Source of the DNA: Galbula dea
Taxonomy: Eukaryota; Chordata; Aves; Piciformes; Galbulidae
NCBI GenBank assembly: GCA_013399015.1
Contig: VWZX01002684.1
Span: 250,697 to 314,696, forward strand
Direction: 5' to 3'
DNA length: 64,000 nt
The notes under the pieces were generated by a model. That model did no database searches and was not told the origin of the DNA. It saw only the letters and a list, made by a program, of their open reading frames with translations. The position numbers were made by a program, and so were the translations under genes. The first letter of the stretch is position 1, and every line of letters starts with the position of its first letter. Shown piece by piece: positions 59,201-64,000 of this stretch.

Positions 59201-61609
59201 GCCACCCTGTTGACAAGGAGATTGAGTATCCCTTGTGTAGACCAGCTCTGCACCTGTCTGTCAAGGCATGGGTCTGTGGTTGGCCAGGGAGGGGAAGCAG
59301 TACTGTCAGAGAAGGACTTGCAGAGGAGCTTTTTACATTTGGCCCTTAAATCCTGGGAAGTGCTCTGGAAGCTGTGAGTGAGAGAAAAAAGTTTCTTTTT
59401 GCAAAAGAAACTGCTCATAGCTTAAATGAGCAAGAGTAATGTTGACTTCTCTGTTGGCAGAGGAGAAACCACATTGCTCAGTGACTCCCAGGGCTTAGTA
59501 GGGAGCTGGGGTGACCAGCTCACCCCAAGAGACACCAGGTTGAGTCTCTAGCCCTAGCTGCAGCATCTCACATGGAGATGGCTCTGGCCACTCTCATCAA
59601 CCTTGTTGCTGGGGCCTGTTGAAGGGGTCATCTCGCAGGCGGCAGGAAGGGGCTGGGGAGGTGCAGGTTTTGCCCTCTTTTGTTCACTGAGTTTTGCAGA
59701 GCTTGCTGCTCTGGGCCCTGGCCAGCTCGTCTGACTCACAGGAATCATCTCAGGAGTCTCTACACCCTCCATTACCTGATCCAAGTGCTTCCTGGTGTGT
59801 CAGCTCTTCCTGCCATGCCATCACTGAGGAGCAGCCCTGAAGGGAGCTGTGCATTTGTGCAGTTTGTCTGCTGCAGGCTGCTACAGCGTGGGATGCTGGG
59901 AGGGACTGAAGCCAGGGGCTCTCCTGTCACCCTTTGCAATGGCTCCCTTTGCTGGCAGCCATTCTTCCTGACCCACAGACAGTCTCTCAGTGCTTTTAGA
60001 GAGACATTTGCTTTGTTTTGAGTCAAAATAAAGATGTCTTTACTTGTTAAGAGGAGCAAGCTTGGTGGCTTTGTTTTTTTTTCCCCCCTGTACCCTGCGC
60101 TGTGTTGCTGGTAGCAGCATTACTGGGACCTGTAGGAGGTAGTTTTGGGGGGATCAACTCATCTGGTTGCTGTGGGGCTACTGTGTTTCTGCTCATGAAT
60201 GCAACAGGTCAGACCTGGAGGAGGATTGTGGTGATGGGAAAAACCTTTTTCTATCCCCAGGCCCCTCTTGTCACTCCCTGTCTCTGGTAAATGCAGTGGG
60301 TCAGCTGGAGGTGACCAGAGTCGAGTCAAACCTCCATGCTCTGGTGCTGCAAGCTTAAGTTCCTGTTGAGCAAAGGCAGATGTGACATGCTTGGAAATCC
60401 TTTGCATTGCAAGCTGGGAAGTCTTCTGGAGTTCCTGGCTTGTTAGTTCTGCTGTGATTTTTGTTTTTCTTTTCGTTTTTACGTTCAGTTTTACCTCCTT
60501 ACCCCTACAGGGAAGTGGCTGGGGTGTGTTCCCATCCAAACATCTTACCCCTGGTGAGGTGCTTGGTTTGGCAAAGGGCTGCTGTTGCATCAGGCCAGCC
60601 TGCTCCCAGCAAGCACAAGGGGAAGATCCTCATGCTTGCAGCAGGAGTATCGTTCAGAAATAGTCCATGTTGTGGCTTCTTTGAGGGCTTGAGGAGGTCT
60701 GTGGTTTTGTGTCTTGTTTCCATGTGCCACACATGAGTTTCTCTCCCATGTGTCCTGGTGGCTTTCTGGCTTGTGGCTACCAGGCTGCATGTGATAACGT
60801 GCAAGTGGTTTGTGTCTTGTATTAAGTTTGTAGATACCTTGAAGGGGTCTCAAGAGAACAGGAAGGTGCTGGTTTGCACAACTGGGGACTCGTATCCCCT
60901 GTGAGCAGTGGACCAAACTCTCTTATGGACTGGGTACCCCTGGACAGCCTGGCTTGGTGCAGTGGCAGGGAGGTGTTTTGAGGCTCTGCTGAACTGTGTC
61001 GGGGTGTCTCTTTGTGCAACAGGGAGCTGTTGAGGTGCCTCACCTGGCTGGTCTTCCCCAGAGTTGAGTCCTGGGTGCCCAAGGAGTGGGAGCAGGCTTG
61101 TGCAGGACTTAAGTGTTAAGCCAGCTGTGGGGTGCACTCCTGTGGGAGAAGAGGCTGAGGTTTGTATCTCCCCTAGCCTGAGCCTCCCACTTGTGGGGCC
61201 TCGATGGATTCTCTTGCTAAAAGGGGAAGGTGACGTCCTGAAAATGCTCTCCAAGGTGACTTCAGGCACTGACATTTTACTACCTTTTCAGCAGAGCTTG
61301 GGTCCCAGGGCTGGCAAAAAAATGAGCCACTTGTTTGTGATGGTGGGCTCCATTCTTAGCAGGAGTATGGGTGCCTGGGTCCCTGATGTCAGAAGGGATT
61401 CGGGGTGTGGGGAAGCATTGCCGTCTGCCTCCATACCTTCCCTATTGTGTATCCCAGCCTCGCTGAGTTAGGACGGTGTGCTTGCCTTCTCCACGTTGGT
61501 GCCTTTGTTAGCTGGCCAGAAGCCCGCAGCTAGCCTCTCCGAAGTGCCAGCCATGCGATGTGCAGGTCCTGGCCCCCCTCCCTGCCTCTGCCCCAGCATT
61601 TATCAGCAA

Positions 61610-62290
61610 CCTCCCTTCCCTCCTAGCCGCCAAATTCCTTCTCCGTGCCGTCATCCTCCGGCCAGAAGCCGCCCCGTCCCCGCTCTCCCTCCCGCCCTCC
61701 GAAACGAGCCCAGAACTGCTGGGCAAACATTTTGCCTGTTGTTATTACAGTATTCCCATCTGCATACTTAGTCATAAACCCCTTTTAATTCCAGCCTTTT
61801 TCTGGGGCGGGGTTAAGAGTTCAAACCCATCATTTTTCTTTTGGGGCTGGAGCCTTACAAAAGCAGCCCGCGGCGAGATTGTTCGGGAAGACGGGGCCAA
61901 GAGCGAGTGTAGGGGGAGGGAAAGAAGGCAGGGAGTGGTGGGGAGGCAGTTGGACACAGGGGTGCTGGCTGTGTAGCTTCCCCCTCCCTAGGGAAGGCTT
62001 TAGATGAGGTTTGTGTGGGGCCGATCGGGGTAGGGCCGTATTCTATGCAGCCCGCCCCCCTCCCTTTTCCCTGTCCTGCGGCTCCCTGGGAAGCTGGAGG
62101 TGGATAGGGCTGGCCCCTTTGCGGGAGGTGTCGAGTCAAGTCGTGGCACTGCTGGTCTTGCTTCGTTTGTAGCCCTAAGTATGTGTGAAGGCCCCTTCCC
62201 GAAAGACCTCTTTTCTTCCCCCACCCCCGACACAACGTGATGCCGCTGGTGCTTCGGCGATGCAAAGGATGCTGCTAGGCTCCTTTTGCC
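61610..62290. promoter_or_regulatory. CpG-rich patch in PBX1 intron 2 (possible internal promoter or enhancer)
   Basis: CpG dinucleotides are clearly more frequent than in neighbouring intron sequence, in four clusters (about 61625-61710, 61865-61910, 62020-62145 and 62195-62290). GC boxes are GGGGCGGGG at 61804-61812 and CCCGCCCCCC at 62051-62060. An AT-rich stretch with a TTGTTATTACAG word interrupts the patch. It could be an alternative promoter, an enhancer or a non-coding RNA start. No associated coding exon is recognised. Confidence 0.4.
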
Positions 62291-62884
62291 GTGTCTGTAC
62301 TTCAAAAGGTTGTTCCCTCCTCACTTGGGAGTGCTGAGGATCCTGCTCCAGAAGAGCTGGTGATCCTTGCACTTACCTACCACCATGTACAGGCATCACT
62401 AGGGGTGGATGAACCCAGATCTCTCTGCTTCTCTCCCCAGAAAACCACTGCGGTCTGTTGTGTGTGAGCCTACCCGGTCTTAGAAGGTGGCTATAGTAAC
62501 TCTTCCCTCTTTCCCTTTGGAGCCTGGCTGCTTTTAGTTCACTCGATGGCAAGGGTTCCAAGATGCTGGCACTTCCTACCAGCTCATGCCACCCCATCTT
62601 GAGGTCTTCCTGCTCTCCATCTGCTTTTCTGTGACCTGGGTGGTGTGGGCAAGGCAGCATGGGGGCAGAGAGCTTGTAAGGGTACTACTTAATTACTATC
62701 CAAGGTATGGTGCCCGAGTTCCTCCCTGTACCATCACTGCAGGGCCCCCAGACTGGATGCTGACCTGGGTCCCTCCTTCCTCTCTCCCACTGAGGATGCT
62801 GCCCTGCAGGATGGAGTACGGAGCAGTTGTTTATGGGCTTGAGGAACACTGGCATATGTTTTGTGTCTGTAGGCAAGATTTGAG

Positions 62885-63170
62885 GGTTCCTCCCCTCCCC
62901 AAATTAAAAAGTCTTGAGGAGGAAATAATAATAATGTGTATTTGGGTTGACAGAAACATTGTAAAAATTTGTGCAGCTCAATTTCCCATCATGTTTCAGT
63001 GAAGAGGACTTGCTTTGCTTTTGGGAAGCATAAAAAAGATGGAAATGTCTCATATTTACATTGCTGAAATTGAACTTTCCCTTTATTTTTATTAAAAGTA
63101 TTTCTCTGATATTTGTCTTCAGTTTTATTTTAAAATACCTTAAAGACTAATCCAGCTATCAAGTAATGCT
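62885..63170. promoter_or_regulatory. Candidate intronic enhancer near the end of the window
   Basis: A long AT-rich, non-repetitive block contains GGGTTGACAGAAACATTG (TGACAG MEIS core beside a SOX-like word), TTTATTTTTATTAAAAG and GACTAATCCAGC (TAATCC bicoid-class core). A few ATAAT repeats start it. The regulatory role is inferred. Confidence 0.35.
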
Positions 63171-64000
63171 ACTGGAAGGGGGGGAAAATCCAAGTCCTGA
63201 AAGAACAGGTATTTGGGCAATTCTGTTTGAAAGCTACTTGGATGCTGGAACACCAAAGCAAAGTTTGCAGGAGCAACTTTTCACTTTTCCTGTCTTTGTG
63301 TAGCCTACCATTCGATCTGGGGTTGTTACCCCACATCGACTGCCTGATGGCCTGTCATATCTGGTTTTCCCTCTCCCGAGTTTCTTAGATGTGCAGACTG
63401 AAGGTTTTAAACAGCCACAGGGAAGTAATCTGAACAACATGGTCTGTATTTTTAGTAGATTAGGTAGAGGCTTTCCTAAAAGCTTGCCCCAGTGTAGGTG
63501 GGCACCATGACCTTGCAGCTGTATCCCAGGTGTGGCTATCCCAGGCAGGATGAGTGGTCTGAATTTGCATCTGAATTAGCTTTACTGCTTGATCCTCTGA
63601 ATTGACCTGAGAGCTGCACTTCTGGGTGGAGAGATTTTTAGTTTAATTTTTTTTTTTATGTGGATGCTAGATGGTTCTTAAGGTGCTGCAGAGGGAAGGG
63701 AGCTTATCAAACACGAAATTTGGGTTTAGGCCCTGGTAATCTCAGAGGCATTTATCCTTCTGGCCTGAATAGTTTGGTCTCCTGATGTGATAAGAGTCAG
63801 CGTGTGTTAGACGTGCACTTTTCTTTTTGCAAGGGGAAGCAGAAGGGCCCCGCTGTGAGCAAAAGAGGCTTGTGAGCCTTTCCGCACGCCTCTGCCACGG
63901 GGAGCAGGAGGGGGAGTGGCTGGAGCTGGAGGGCTGTGACGCTTTTTCCAGCTGCAAGCATGCCCGGGATTGTGTGCTTGGAACGTGGGGCTCTGCCTAC

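Larger units (their letters stand above)
44112..64000 (+). other. PBX1: PBX1 intron 2 (5' portion; continues beyond the window)
   Basis: About 19.9 kb follow exon 2 with no sequence matching PBX1 exon 3 or any other coding exon I recognise. PBX1 is known for a very large second intron, so this is expected. The content is unique DNA with poly-G/C runs, a GT repeat, several AT-rich motif-dense blocks and a CpG-rich patch near the end (61610-62290). No clear CR1 copy was seen in this part, a contrast with the upstream flank. Confidence 0.85.

Noticed and set aside
58693..59418. 241-codon minus-strand open frame in intron 2
   Set aside because: No domain recognised, it ends in a Lys-rich translation of a T-run, and nothing suggests an antisense gene.
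1..64000. CRISPR arrays, bacterial operons, phage or a new multi-gene system
   Set aside because: There are no regularly spaced direct repeats and no compact gene clusters. The sequence has vertebrate intron/exon structure and CR1 repeats.
1..64000. tRNA, rRNA or known microRNA genes
   Set aside because: I saw no cloverleaf with internal A/B boxes, no rRNA-like segment and no hairpin I could recognise as a known microRNA. A covariance-model search would be the deciding test.

Overview
This window is vertebrate nuclear DNA, most likely from a bird. All the recognisable interspersed repeats are CR1-type LINE fragments. They are 5'-truncated and carry the typical avian 3' ends: a GATGATCTT-like core, a TCCAACC-like core and short ATTCTATG- or ACTGTGAT-type tail repeats. 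No Alu, mammalian L1 or bacterial gene organisation is visible. There are no operons, and long open frames are rare and look random.

The one protein-coding gene I can identify is PBX1, a TALE homeobox transcription factor and PBC-class HOX/MEIS cofactor, on the + strand. Its second coding exon is intact at 44038-44111. It encodes 24 whole codons that match the N-terminal PBC-A region, and a diagnostic Asn separates PBX1 from PBX2/3/4. Its acceptor, candidate branch point and donor are all visible. Upstream is a large CpG island (about 40190-41900) with GC boxes, a CCAAT box, a YY1-like element, a GCN-repeat block and a 200-bp polypyrimidine tract. A 384-base assembly gap (41122-41505) interrupts the island and almost certainly hides exon 1, including the start codon.

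Layout: 1-40190 is intergenic DNA upstream of PBX1, with no supportable coding gene. It holds CR1 copies of different ages, low-complexity tracts and several AT-rich blocks dense in homeodomain, HOX and octamer motifs that look like conserved regulatory elements. 40190-41900 is the promoter and first-exon CpG island. About 41500-44037 is intron 1, 44038-44111 is exon 2, and 44112-64000 is the first part of intron 2, with no further coding exon recognisable. Intron 2 has more enhancer-like blocks, including PBX-HOX composite motifs (TGATTGAT, TGATTAAT, TGATTTAT) that would suit auto- or cross-regulation of PBX1, and a secondary CpG-rich patch at about 61610-62290 that could be an internal promoter or enhancer.

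I found no previously undescribed multi-gene system. The interest lies in candidate cis-regulatory DNA around a developmental transcription factor, the missing exon 1, and an ancient CR1 relic. Regulatory calls rest on motif content alone and would need alignment with other vertebrates or chromatin data.
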